Notes: generated from the letters alone by a model not told the origin. Positions 1 through 7,782 are shown, numbered from the stretch's first letter. The stretch: DNA of 57,723 nucleotides from an uncultured bacterium (GCA_903916675.1 CAIWXQ010000030.1:1-57723), one strand, 5' to 3'. Numbers and translations are program-made.

Positions 1-17
1 CACTCAGCCACCTCTCC
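1..17 (-). tRNA. tRNA-Ser, 5' end only (cut by window edge)
   Basis: Read on the minus strand, positions 17 to 1 give GGAGAGGTGGCTGAGTG. This fits the start of a bacterial serine tRNA: a 7-nt acceptor strand, T8, then the D-arm with G10, A14 and G15. The anticodon and the rest lie outside the window, so the isoacceptor cannot be named. A good promoter sits just upstream. The call rests on 17 bases only. Confidence 0.6.
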
Positions 18-48
18 AGGGGACTCAGCGAGTATCTGCTGAAGTCGG

Positions 49-78
49 ATAGTACGCCACCGGCCGAATGACGATCAA
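49..78 (-). promoter_or_regulatory. sigma-70-type promoter for the tRNA-Ser gene
   Basis: On the minus strand a -35 box TTGATC (78-73) is followed after 18 nt by a -10 box TACTAT (54-49). Transcription would start near position 42, about 25 nt before the tRNA 5' end. The element lies beyond the stop codon of the GT2 gene and points at the tRNA. Confidence 0.5.
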
Positions 79-133
79 GCGGAAGTTTGCGAATCCGGAT
101 GAAAAACCGCCACGGCTCCCCTTCCCGGCACCA

Positions 134-1387
134 TTACTTCTTCATCTCATGCCGCGCGGTGCGGACCCATTCGCCGGAGGTGCCGCGGCGGGAGGCGAGC
201 AGCATGCGCGTATAGACGCCAAATTTCCAGGCCACGAACAGCGGCGCGGCCGCAAGCCGGACATAGATGGCAACCGGCGCGCGGACCAGTGCCAGAGCCA
301 CAAGAATGTAGCATCCTTCGATTGCCAGCGCGCCGCACCAGACTGCGGGCGTCAGGAGCCAGAAGATGCCGTGCGTCAGAAACCAGGCGGCCAGGAGTCC
401 CGCGGCCGGTAGCACCGTGGCTGCCACCAGCAGGGCAAACGGAGCTACCAGCAGGTCGACGGCACCGTCCACCCGCGCGGCGTCGCGCAGCCGGAGCCCC
501 TCGCGCAGCAACAGCCAAGCCTGCGTGCGGATCAATGCCAGTCGTCCGCCCTCCCACCGCGCGCGCTGGGTGTTAGCCGCGCCGGTCGAGACCGCCATCT
601 GCCCCAGCACGTGCGCGCCGGCCACGAATTTCACGCGGATTCCTTCCCGCAGATAGAGGAGCGCCAGTTCCACGTCCTCGACCACGGAGAAGGCCGGATA
701 ACCGAACCGCTCCACCAGCCGCCGCGCGAAGCACATGCCGTTCCCCTTGAGGCCGCATGGCAGCCCCAGCCGGTCGCGCCCGAGCGGCCGCAGGAAATGG
801 AAGGCAGCCAGGGAGGCGGTCAGCAGCGAGGTGCGCCAGTTCTCCAGCGGGTTCTGCACGCCGTAGTATCCCTGCAATGCTTCGTATCCGTTGCCAAGCG
901 CCTCGTCCAGGAACCAGAGGAAGTCGGGGTTGACGACGGAATCGGCGTCGAGGATCACAACCGCATCGTACGGCACGGGCCAGGAGCTGAGGCGTTCGCG
1001 CATGGCCCAGTTGAGCGCCTGCCCCTTGCCGCGCCGGACCGGGTCTGTGCGTTCAAGGACCGTGGCGCCATGTTGCCGCGCGACGTCTGCCGTACGGTCC
1101 GTGCAGTTGTCGGCGATCACCACGGGGGTCCAATGCGATGCCGGAAAGGAGAGGTCGCGCAGGCGGTGCAGAACGCTGCCCAGCAGCAGTTCCTCGTTGT
1201 GGGCGGGAATCAAAATCAGGAACCGCGCGCGCGCTTGGCGGGGGCCGGTAAAACAGCCGTCAATCCGTTGCCGGTCGGGGTGCGCACAGGCCGCCAGTGT
1301 CAGCAGGAGGAGATACAGCGCCGTCAGCGCGACTGGTGCGGCTGCCAGCAGGAGCGCCAGGTTGCATGCAGTCAGGCAAGAGGTCAT
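134..1387 (-). CDS. membrane glycosyltransferase family 2
   Basis: A 417-residue inverting GT-A glycosyltransferase. It has an N-terminal membrane helix (about residues 8-32), a GT2 core with the opening motif LIPAHNEE and the nucleotide-sugar/metal motif VVILDADS, and several hydrophobic helices in the last 120 residues. This topology is that of cellulose/hyaluronan-synthase-like enzymes that work at the inner face of the membrane. The substrate cannot be read from sequence. It is the last gene of a three-gene minus-strand unit; its ATG overlaps the stop of the acyltransferase upstream (ATGA, 1384-1387), so the two are probably translationally coupled. A role in exopolysaccharide backbone or side-chain synthesis is inferred from the surrounding locus. 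Confidence 0.85.
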   Translation of the reverse strand: MTSCLTACNLALLLAAAPVALTALYLLLLTLAACAHPDRQRIDGCFTGPRQARARFLILIPAHNEELLLGSVLHRLRDLSFPASHWTPVVIADNCTDRTADVARQHGATVLERTDPVRRGKGQALNWAMRERLSSWPVPYDAVVILDADSVVNPDFLWFLDEALGNGYEALQGYYGVQNPLENWRTSLLTASLAAFHFLRPLGRDRLGLPCGLKGNGMCFARRLVERFGYPAFSVVEDVELALLYLREGIRVKFVAGAHVLGQMAVSTGAANTQRARWEGGRLALIRTQAWLLLREGLRLRDAARVDGAVDLLVAPFALLVAATVLPAAGLLAAWFLTHGIFWLLTPAVWCGALAIEGCYILVALALVRAPVAIYVRLAAAPLFVAWKFGVYTRMLLASRRGTSGEWVRTARHEMKK

Positions 1388-1926
1388 GCCGGGGCCTCAA
1401 ACGTGCGGACGACCCGGGCCGGCACGCCGGCCGCAACCGCGTTAGCCGGGATGTCGTGCGTTACGACGCTCCCTGCGCCGATGACAGCGTTATCGCCAAT
1501 GGTCACGCCCTTCAGCACGATCACGCGCACGCCCAGCCAGACGTTGCGTCCGAGGATGATCGGTCTGGATTCGCCCGGCTGGGTGCGGTCCTCGACGCGA
1601 TGATAGTCGTTGTCCATCAGGCAGGCGTAAGAACCGATCTGGCTCCCTGCGCCGATCCGCACCAGTTGGTGCGCCGAAAGGCTGACGCCGTAGTTGAGAA
1701 AGACATGGTCGCTGATCTCGATCCGCCCGCCGGGGTGCGCGATCATCTCCACCGGCACGGTGGCGCCGGTCAGCAGAAATTTATCACCGATCGTGATCTC
1801 GCCCAGGTTGGTGATGCGCGCCCGGCCATAGACGCGCGGCAGGCGCCCCACGCGCGTGCAGCGGCGCAGGCGCCAGAGACCCAGCAGCACATGCAGGGCG
1901 GTGTCGAGTTTATGCAGCCAGTTCAT
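1384..1926 (-). CDS. hexapeptide-repeat acyltransferase (LbH/maltose acetyltransferase type)
   Basis: A 180-residue left-handed beta-helix acyltransferase. The C-terminal half has regular hexapeptide repeats (for example VTIGDNAVIGAGSVVTHDI) ending in the usual GVPARVVR. The loop around MDNDYHR probably carries the catalytic His, as in WcaF/LacA-type O-acetyltransferases. The start at 1926 (MNWLHKL) is chosen because longer readings add Arg-rich, low-quality sequence. It would transfer an acetyl group from acetyl-CoA to a sugar or lipid-linked glycan; the acceptor is unknown. It lies between a GT4 and a GT2 gene in one minus-strand unit. Confidence 0.85.
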   Translation of the reverse strand: MNWLHKLDTALHVLLGLWRLRRCTRVGRLPRVYGRARITNLGEITIGDKFLLTGATVPVEMIAHPGGRIEISDHVFLNYGVSLSAHQLVRIGAGSQIGSYACLMDNDYHRVEDRTQPGESRPIILGRNVWLGVRVIVLKGVTIGDNAVIGAGSVVTHDIPANAVAAGVPARVVRTFEAPA

Positions 1927-1948
1927 GCTTTGTCTCCGCGACGATGGA

Positions 1949-2992
1949 TCAGGGCTTGCACCCTTCCGCGATCCGGGCCACAAACTGATCCAGCGTACGC
2001 TGCCGCAGGACCGACTCGCGGCCGGCGCAGCCACACGTGGCCGCCTCCTCCGGGTTGCGGAGCAACCGCTGCACCGCCTCGCGCAGCGCAACTGCGTCGC
2101 CACAGGGAACCGTCACGGCCGCGCCAAAATCAAGCGAATCGAGAATGCCGCCCGAGGCGGAGATCACCACCGGCCGGCCACAGGCCTGAGCCTCCAGCAG
2201 GGAGGTCACGCCAGCCGGCCAATCCACATTCATCAGCGGCACGACCACCACGGCAGCCTGTTGGTAGAGTTCGCGCAACGCCGCGCTGCTGACCCCTTTG
2301 CGCAGTGTGACGTTCGACGGAATGACCTGCGCCGCAGTCGAGTCCTTGCGTAGGGACCACGGGCTGGATGCCACCACGGTGACCGAGATCCCGATGTTGT
2401 CCAGCGCCTGGAAGAGCGTCGGGTAGTCGCGCAGCTCACGGCCCACGCTCACCACACCGTTCCCCGGCTGCGGGTGCGTGGAGGGCGTGAAAAACGCCTC
2501 GTCCACCTGAAAGGCGATCCGCAACACTTTGTCCGCCGGGAGCTTTAGCGTTTTCACAGCAAAACTCTCCTGTTGCCTGCTGTAGCAGAAGATCCGGCAG
2601 GTCTGGCTGAACAGGCGCGGCCAGCGCAGGAGCCAGCGTTTTTTCGGGGCGGTCAGCCGGTGGGCAATGAATGCCATCCGGGCGTGGGGACGGAACTTCA
2701 GCAGCAGGGCCAGCGGGATCGCGGCATTCTCCGCGCTGACAAAATAGAAGTCCCCGCCCTTCCAAAAGGCCAGCCAAGCCAGAGAGATGGCTGGCCCGAG
2801 CGTACGGGCCAGGAAACGGGTCAGGAGCGACCCGCGCGCCGTATCGGAGAACGACAGCATCTCGGCGTCCAGCGCACGGGCCAATTCGACAAAATCCTGC
2901 CGGGGAGACGCGCTTTCGCCGCGCAGCCTGCCCAGGACAGCGTCCACATCCGCCGTCACCAGAACATAGCTATTCTCCATTGCAGTATTCAT
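1949..2992 (-). CDS. glycosyltransferase family 4
   Basis: A 347-residue GT-B glycosyltransferase. The C-terminal nucleotide-binding half has a GT4-like pattern: GVVSVGRELRDYPTL, then the donor-site segment LLEAQACGRPVVIS. The first Glu of the usual E-x7-E motif is replaced, as in several GT4 subgroups. The N-terminal acceptor half is divergent. It is the first gene of the unit that continues with an acyltransferase and a GT2 enzyme. Its promoter must lie in the 104-nt divergent spacer shared with the first PEP-CTERM gene. Sugar specificity cannot be told. Confidence 0.8.
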   Translation of the reverse strand: MNTAMENSYVLVTADVDAVLGRLRGESASPRQDFVELARALDAEMLSFSDTARGSLLTRFLARTLGPAISLAWLAFWKGGDFYFVSAENAAIPLALLLKFRPHARMAFIAHRLTAPKKRWLLRWPRLFSQTCRIFCYSRQQESFAVKTLKLPADKVLRIAFQVDEAFFTPSTHPQPGNGVVSVGRELRDYPTLFQALDNIGISVTVVASSPWSLRKDSTAAQVIPSNVTLRKGVSSAALRELYQQAAVVVVPLMNVDWPAGVTSLLEAQACGRPVVISASGGILDSLDFGAAVTVPCGDAVALREAVQRLLRNPEEAATCGCAGRESVLRQRTLDQFVARIAEGCKP

Positions 2993-2993
2993 A

Positions 2994-3029
2994 ACCTGTT
3001 GGTATTGTACCTGTGATTATTTTACAGGT
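2994..3029. promoter_or_regulatory. divergent control region with three evenly spaced half-sites
   Basis: Between the minus-strand GT4 gene (start 2992) and the plus-strand PEP-CTERM gene (start 3097), the hexamer ACCTGT occurs at 2994-2999 and 3009-3014, and its inverse ACAGGT at 3024-3029. The three start points are exactly 15 nt apart. The last two form an inverted repeat with a 9-nt spacer. This looks like an operator for a dimeric regulator controlling both directions. No regulator gene adjoins it. Confidence 0.35.
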
Positions 3030-3096
3030 CACGTGGATATTGAGTTAACGTAACATCTTGCCTGTTCTGATCCGGATGATTCCAAGAGGCACACTG

Positions 3097-3360
3097 ATGA
3101 AGACAAGTTCCAAACTCGTAATCGCGATGGGGCTGTGCATGGCCCTGGCAGCCAGCGCCTTTGCTGACGCTGGTGGCGGAAACCCGACAGACGGCTCCGA
3201 CAACGGCAAGGGCAACGGCGGCGTCAACAACGGCAAAGACAAAGGCGGCGGCGCGCCTGCTGCACCAGAACCGACGGTTGTTCTGATGGTGGTTGCCGGG
3301 CTGGTCCTTGGCGGCGGCTACATTGTCTGGCGACGCAAGCAACTCGCCAGCAAGGCGTGA
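3097..3360 (+). CDS. mini PEP-CTERM protein 1 (exosortase substrate)
   Basis: An 87-residue protein that is little more than sorting signals. Residues 1-23 are a signal peptide (MKTSSKL, hydrophobic core, ASAFA), followed by about 32 residues rich in Gly, Asn, Asp and Lys. The end is a PEP-CTERM tail: APEP, a transmembrane helix, then WRRKQ. The start at 3097 has a good AAGAGG ribosome site. Exosortases cut near the PEP motif, so the mature peptide would be only about 35 residues, with no folded domain. It is the first gene of the exosortase operon. The family identity is clear; the function of so small a product is unknown. Confidence 0.85.
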   Translation: MKTSSKLVIAMGLCMALAASAFADAGGGNPTDGSDNGKGNGGVNNGKDKGGGAPAAPEPTVVLMVVAGLVLGGGYIVWRRKQLASKA

Positions 3361-3410
3361 TGAAGACGGTGGATCGCACTTTTTTCGACAATGCCGACAC
3401 AAGGAGACGC

Positions 3411-3641
3411 ATGATGAAGCCATCCCTGCGAACATGGGCGTATGCGGCTGCAGCCGCAGTTCTGACTGGAGCATCCTATGCCGTTGCCAGGCCGGTGGAG
3501 GACACTGACCATGTTCAAGCCACGCCGGAACCCAGCGTCATCCTGATGCTGGTCGCTGCGCTCGTGCTGGGGGTCGGGTATTTCATCTGGCGGCGGCGCC
3601 ATTGGCGGCGGCGCCATCAATCTACCAAGTCCGCTTCGTGA
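3411..3641 (+). CDS. mini PEP-CTERM protein 2 (exosortase substrate)
   Basis: A 76-residue protein with a signal peptide (residues 1-25), about 13 residues of linker, then a PEP-CTERM tail: TPEP, a hydrophobic helix and an Arg/His-rich end. AAGGAGA lies just upstream of two adjacent ATGs (3411, 3414). The cytoplasmic tail contains an exact tandem duplication of 15 bp (WRRRH twice). Its TGA stop overlaps the GTG start of the exosortase gene (GTGA, 3638-3641), so enzyme and substrate appear translationally coupled. The mature product would be about 15 residues. Confidence 0.85.
   Translation: MMKPSLRTWAYAAAAAVLTGASYAVARPVEDTDHVQATPEPSVILMLVAALVLGVGYFIWRRRHWRRRHQSTKSAS
3588..3617 (+). repeat. 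perfect 15-bp tandem duplication
   Basis: TGGCGGCGGCGCCAT occurs at 3588-3602 and again immediately at 3603-3617. It encodes WRRRH twice in the cytoplasmic tail of mini PEP-CTERM protein 2. The duplication is in frame. Confidence 0.95.
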
Positions 3642-4507
3642 AACAGCAATCGACACAAACGCCACCCGCGGAAGGGTCTTCCTCCTGTACCTGCATCTCC
3701 GGGACGGCGTGGATTTTGTTGATCCTTCTGTTTGCGCCGGTCATTTCCTGGCTCGTGAAAACATGGACAGTGTCCATGTACGATGCCCATGGCGCGTTGG
3801 CGCCATTTCTGGCAGGCGGTATGATCTTCGCGCGCCGGCGTACGCTTGCTACGCTGCCCTGCGCGCCGGATGCACGAGGGCTCTGGCTGGTCGGCGCCAG
3901 CATTGTGATCCTGCTGACAGCCCTGCTGATGAACTTCAACATGCTGGGCGGCGCGGCGCTGATCGTGGCTCTTGCCGGCATGATCTGGACGCTCTGCGGT
4001 GCGGCGGTGTTGCGGTCGCTGACGTTTCCCATCGCCTTTTTGCTGCTGATGCTGCCGCTGAACTATCCGCTGGAAGTTGTCCTCGGGTTCCGCCTGCGGT
4101 TTCTGGCAACGCAGTTAAGCACGCTGTTCATCTCCTGGGTTGGAATCCCCGTCGAGGTCCAAGGGACCGTGATCAGCACGCCGCACTTCACTGTTGCCAT
4201 CGAAAGCCCCTGCTCCGGCCTGAAGACCCTTTCCGCCCTGATGCTGGCCGGGATGACGCAGGCCTATTTCCTGCACAAGCGCTGGTGGGAGCGCGGCGCG
4301 ATCCTCCTGCTCGTCCCGCCTGTAGCCCTGCTGGTCAATGCCATGCGCAACACGGCGATTGTCCTGATTGGCCATTACTATGGCGAATCCGCAGCCATGG
4401 GTTGGCTCCACGGGTTTTCAGGGGTGATGACATTCCTGCTGGCAATGATAATCCTGATCATCTTTTCGGAGGTACTGCTGTGGCGACAAAAATCTACCTC
4501 CGCCTGA
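3638..4507 (+). CDS. exosortase (PEP-CTERM sorting enzyme)
   Basis: A 289-residue polytopic membrane transpeptidase/protease of the exosortase family. The catalytic triad is visible: Cys192 in ESPCSGLKTL, Arg237 in NAMRNTAIV, and His258 in GWLHGFSG, each next to predicted helices as in EpsH/XrtA. It would cleave PEP-CTERM proteins at the periplasmic face of the inner membrane. The GTG at 3638 is chosen because it overlaps the upstream stop (GTGA); an in-frame TTG at 3602 is less likely. The next gene is an EpsI-like protein, the usual exosortase partner, and overlaps its end. The exosortase subtype was not assigned. Confidence 0.9.
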   Translation: MKQQSTQTPPAEGSSSCTCISGTAWILLILLFAPVISWLVKTWTVSMYDAHGALAPFLAGGMIFARRRTLATLPCAPDARGLWLVGASIVILLTALLMNFNMLGGAALIVALAGMIWTLCGAAVLRSLTFPIAFLLLMLPLNYPLEVVLGFRLRFLATQLSTLFISWVGIPVEVQGTVISTPHFTVAIESPCSGLKTLSALMLAGMTQAYFLHKRWWERGAILLLVPPVALLVNAMRNTAIVLIGHYYGESAAMGWLHGFSGVMTFLLAMIILIIFSEVLLWRQKSTSA

Positions 4508-5106
4508 TTCTATTGCTGGCCGCAGCCCTTGTCTTGCGTCTGGCCATCACGCACCGCAGCATGGGGGTGACCAATGGTTACACGCTGGCCGACATTCCGG
4601 TGCGGCTGCTGGACCGCACTGGCGAAAACGTCCCCCTGACGCGTTTCGAGATCGACCTTCTTTCCCCGGACGGCGGCGAGGTCATCCAACGCCGCTATGG
4701 CACCAACGGCACCACGGTCATCTGGCTGGCCGCTGTCCAGAGCCGTTCCGACTGGCGCGTGCAACATCCGCCGCAGATCTGCTACATCGCCCAGGGATGG
4801 CGCATCGAGGATGAGACGCCGCTGACGCTGCGCGACCGGCAGGGGCGCACCTACGGCGTACAGCGCATGATTGTCAATCGCGACGACCTCCGCCGCTTGG
4901 TCTACTATTTTTATACGGACGGGCGACACTGGACCTCTTCATTCCTGAGCCGGGTGGCGCATGCCTTCTGGAGCCGCGCCCTGCGTGCAAAGACCGAGAC
5001 GTGGGTACTGATCCAGGTCTCCACGCCGATGCACTCCTCCGAAGCTGAACCGCGCTTGGCAGCCGCCTGCCTGGAAATTTTCCGCACCGCGGTGCCGCCC
5101 CGATAG
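4480..5106 (+). CDS. EpsI-family exosortase-associated protein
   Basis: A 208-residue protein with an N-terminal membrane anchor (residues 5-24) and a periplasmic domain. The signature of EpsI proteins is present: HPPQICYIAQGW, the family's HxPxxCY...GW motif. EpsI accompanies or is fused to exosortases and is needed for exopolysaccharide production in some bacteria; its biochemical role is not settled. The GTG start at 4480 lies within the end of the exosortase gene, preceded by TCGGAGG with a 6-nt gap. Confidence 0.8.
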   Translation: MATKIYLRLILLLAAALVLRLAITHRSMGVTNGYTLADIPVRLLDRTGENVPLTRFEIDLLSPDGGEVIQRRYGTNGTTVIWLAAVQSRSDWRVQHPPQICYIAQGWRIEDETPLTLRDRQGRTYGVQRMIVNRDDLRRLVYYFYTDGRHWTSSFLSRVAHAFWSRALRAKTETWVLIQVSTPMHSSEAEPRLAAACLEIFRTAVPPR

Positions 5107-5137
5107 GCGACAGGCCTGGCCGAAGACCACGCAGCAG

Positions 5138-6733
5138 ATGCGCATGAAACGCAACGCCTGGCAATCCATCGCCTGGCCCATGTGGCCTCTGCTGCTGCCG
5201 TTGCTGCCGTCTTTCCGTTCCCCCTCCGGCGCCCTGGTCGTGGGAGTCTGCTGGCTGGCGGTCATGCTCCTGCCGAATCGGCGTGCCGCGACGGCTGATA
5301 TGCTCGACGCCGGATTGCTGGCGTTGTCTGCCTGGGTTGTCCTCGGCATCTCCTGGTCCGCGCATGGATCGACGACGCTGAGTGCGGCGTGGCAGATCGG
5401 TCCGGGCGCGCTGGCCTTCTTCGCGACCCGGCAGGTTCGCCCCGAGCGGACGGAGCGGATCCTGTCCGCACTGGCACTGGGGGGCGGTCTGCTGGCCTTT
5501 GGCGCCCTGCTGGAACTGGCCGGGCGCAATCTGCATCTGCTGCCGCCGCCCGCACACTGGCAGGCCCTGGGGCGCGCGCACTGGCCGCTGACCAACCCGG
5601 ATCATCTGGCCTATTTGATGGAAGGCGTTGTCCCGTTCGCGTTTCTGCTATTTCTGCGGCGTCCGTCCGCCGGACGACTTGCCATCCTCCTCGTCCTGCT
5701 GTCTACCCTGGCGGCCACGCTGTCCGCCTCCGCACCGCTGGCCCTGCTCGGAGCGGTTGTGCTCGCCTTCGTCCGCGGCCAAGACGACCGATCCCGGCCA
5801 CGCGTTCGCGCGATCATCGCCACAACCCTGCTGGCCATCGCCGCGATGATGCCGTACTGGTGGCTGGGCGCGCGCGGCGCCTTGACCGCCGGGGATCCGG
5901 CGGGCGAGCGCCTGCTGATCTGGAAGGCTGGCTGGCAGGCGTGGCTGGATCGGCCCTGCACAGGATTCGGATTCGGCTGCTTCGATCGCGCCATGGCGCC
6001 GCACCAGAACTGGCTGGAACGGGTAGACTACACACATGCGCATAACATCCTGCTGGAATGGCTAACGACCACCGGCATCGTCGGCGCGCTGCTGGGGTGT
6101 CTCTGCCTCGCCGCCTGGTGGCGTCGCCGCACCCGCGACACATGGCCGGCGCGTGCGGCCGTGGCCGGCTGCGTGGTGATGCTGCTGCATGAAGGCTTCG
6201 ATTTCGGTCTGCTGGAAACCGCCGGCAGCTGCTGGTTCGGGTTTCTGACCGGATTGGCGGTCGCGCGCAAACCCATTCCCCCGGCGACGACCTTGTCATC
6301 CGAGCTTTCGAAAAGAAGAGTCTGGGCGAGCCGATGGCCGGCGAATCTGGCAGCAGCCGCACTCGTGATGCTGGCGGCGCTTGCCGGTCTGGTTTGCCGC
6401 ATCACGTCGCCCAATCCGGCAAACGACGATTCGATCGCGCAGGACCCGCGCAACCCGGCGCCGATTTTGCAAGCCGCAACCCTGGCGCGGCTGGCCGGGA
6501 AGGCGGGAGAAGCCGAACGGCTGGCGCGGCTAGCGCTGGCGCGTCAGCCCGGCCTGACCCAGACGCGACTGCTGCTCGCCGCGGCGCTGCAACGCCAGGG
6601 AAGAAACGAAGCAGCGCGCGAGTGGATCCGCCCGCTCATCCCCTTTTATGACAGCCTCCCGGTGGCTGAAAAACAAGAGGCCGCAGATGAAATCGATTGC
6701 CTGGCGTCCCTAGTGCACACATCAGGCAACTGA
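5138..6733 (+). CDS. O-antigen ligase/polymerase-family membrane protein with C-terminal TPRs
   Basis: A 531-residue polytopic protein of the Wzy_C (WaaL/Wzy/PglL-like) superfamily. About ten hydrophobic helices surround a periplasmic loop containing GERLLIWKAGWQ, and the YTHAHNILLEW segment carries the His found in O-antigen ligases. From about residue 440 the chain leaves the membrane and shows two TPR-like units (AATLARLAGKAGEAERLARL and following). Members transfer lipid-linked glycan to lipid A, to glycan or, in the PglL branch, to protein. It closes the exosortase operon, so transfer of glycan to PEP-CTERM peptides is a reasonable hypothesis. Its end overlaps the convergent GT2 gene by 12 nt. 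Confidence 0.8.
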   Translation: MRMKRNAWQSIAWPMWPLLLPLLPSFRSPSGALVVGVCWLAVMLLPNRRAATADMLDAGLLALSAWVVLGISWSAHGSTTLSAAWQIGPGALAFFATRQVRPERTERILSALALGGGLLAFGALLELAGRNLHLLPPPAHWQALGRAHWPLTNPDHLAYLMEGVVPFAFLLFLRRPSAGRLAILLVLLSTLAATLSASAPLALLGAVVLAFVRGQDDRSRPRVRAIIATTLLAIAAMMPYWWLGARGALTAGDPAGERLLIWKAGWQAWLDRPCTGFGFGCFDRAMAPHQNWLERVDYTHAHNILLEWLTTTGIVGALLGCLCLAAWWRRRTRDTWPARAAVAGCVVMLLHEGFDFGLLETAGSCWFGFLTGLAVARKPIPPATTLSSELSKRRVWASRWPANLAAAALVMLAALAGLVCRITSPNPANDDSIAQDPRNPAPILQAATLARLAGKAGEAERLARLALARQPGLTQTRLLLAAALQRQGRNEAAREWIRPLIPFYDSLPVAEKQEAADEIDCLASLVHTSGN

Positions 6734-7459
6734 GGCTTGCGACCGGATCCGCCCCTGCGTCCACAGCCGGTGCGCCAGCAGGGACACATGGCACCCCACG
6801 ATGCGCAGAATGTCGGCGCACAACCGAAAATGCGAGTGGCCCGCGCCGCGCGGCTCGTAGGTCACGCCTACCTCCGCGTGCCGCACGCGCACGCCGGCCC
6901 ACAATGCCTGCACCAGAATCTCGGTCTCGAATTCGTACCGCCGGCCGCGGAGGGGCAATTGTGCCACAGCCGCCACGGGATAGGCGCGAAATCCGCTCTG
7001 CGAGTCTTGCACCGGAACGCCGGTTTCCACGCGCACCCAGAAATCGGACAGCCGCATGCCGACGCGACTCGCGGCAGGCACGTCCGGCGCGTGCATCCGA
7101 CGCACGCCGATGACCAGCGCATCCGGATCGGCGGCGATCTCCGGCAGCAGCGCACGAATGTCCGCCGGTTGATGCTGCCCATCCGCATCCAGCGTAAGCA
7201 GCGTGCGGGCGCCACGCGCCTGGACATGATGCAAAGCGGCAAGCAACGCGCACCCCTTCCCTTGGTTGCGGGGGAAACGAAGCACATCGATGTCCGTCTG
7301 ACGGAACAATGCGCCGACATCTACGTCCGTGCTGCCATCGTCCACAACGATCACGTGCTTCAATTCGGCGCGACAGGCCTGGGCCACGGCCTGCACGGTG
7401 GCGCCATGGTTGAACACGGGGATCGCGCACCAGATACGATTTTCCTTTTCAAATCCCAT
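6722..7459 (-). CDS. glycosyltransferase family 2 (dolichol-phosphate-mannose-synthase-like)
   Basis: A 245-residue soluble GT2 enzyme. The core motifs are IPVFNHG near the N-terminus, VVDDGSTD, and LTLDADGQHQP for nucleotide-sugar and metal binding; the acceptor-side motif is SGFRAYP. The pattern resembles polyprenyl-phosphate mannosyl/glucosyltransferases, so it may make a lipid-linked sugar donor for the GT-C enzymes in this locus. There are no C-terminal helices. It is a single minus-strand gene convergent with the O-antigen-ligase gene. Only 44 nt separate its start from the third PEP-CTERM gene. Confidence 0.85.
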   Translation of the reverse strand: MGFEKENRIWCAIPVFNHGATVQAVAQACRAELKHVIVVDDGSTDVDVGALFRQTDIDVLRFPRNQGKGCALLAALHHVQARGARTLLTLDADGQHQPADIRALLPEIAADPDALVIGVRRMHAPDVPAASRVGMRLSDFWVRVETGVPVQDSQSGFRAYPVAAVAQLPLRGRRYEFETEILVQALWAGVRVRHAEVGVTYEPRGAGHSHFRLCADILRIVGCHVSLLAHRLWTQGRIRSQASVA

Positions 7460-7503
7460 TGGTTATCGTATTTTTTTGATGATGTAGTTGAAAAGGAGGC
7501 ACG

Positions 7504-7710
7504 ATGAAACGTTCTTTACAGACAGCATTGTTGATCGGTCTGGCAAGCGTCGGGACGGCGCTGGCAACACCACCGCCGGTTTCGCCGGGCGACGGCGTAC
7601 CGGCCGCGCCGGAACCGAATCTCATGCTCATGGCTGTCATCGGCCTGGCACTGGTTTTTGGATATGCGCTGTGGCGCCGCCGCCAGCTACGCTCCCAGGC
7701 CAATTCGTAG
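7504..7710 (+). CDS. mini PEP-CTERM protein 3 (exosortase substrate)
   Basis: A 68-residue protein, the smallest of the three. A signal peptide (residues 1-21, cut after LATA-like sequence) is followed by about 12 Pro/Gly-rich residues, then APEP, a hydrophobic helix and WRRRQLRSQ. The ribosome site is perfect (AAGGAGG ending 7 nt before the ATG). It stands alone on the plus strand, followed by a strong terminator. With proteins 1 and 2 it shares the compact signal-linker-anchor plan and the xPEPxxxLM opening of the tail. Confidence 0.85.
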   Translation: MKRSLQTALLIGLASVGTALATPPPVSPGDGVPAAPEPNLMLMAVIGLALVFGYALWRRRQLRSQANS

Positions 7711-7727
7711 CCTTTTGGCTCCAGTAT

Positions 7728-7782
7728 AAAAACCGCTGGCGTTCGCGTCGACCAAGAGTCGAGACGTGGCGTGGCGGTTTTT
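7728..7782. terminator. bidirectional rho-independent terminator
   Basis: The arms AAAAACCGC (7728-7736) and GCGGTTTTT (7774-7782) pair perfectly and enclose a partly paired 37-nt middle. The run of T after the right arm and of A before the left arm lets it end transcription both ways. It serves mini PEP-CTERM gene 3 from the left and the 15-gene polysaccharide operon (last gene ends at 7819) from the right. Confidence 0.8.

Noticed and set aside
102-116. Terminator after the first GT2 gene on the minus strand
   Set aside because: There is a T-run, but the stem is only 3 bp (CCG/CGG), too weak to call.
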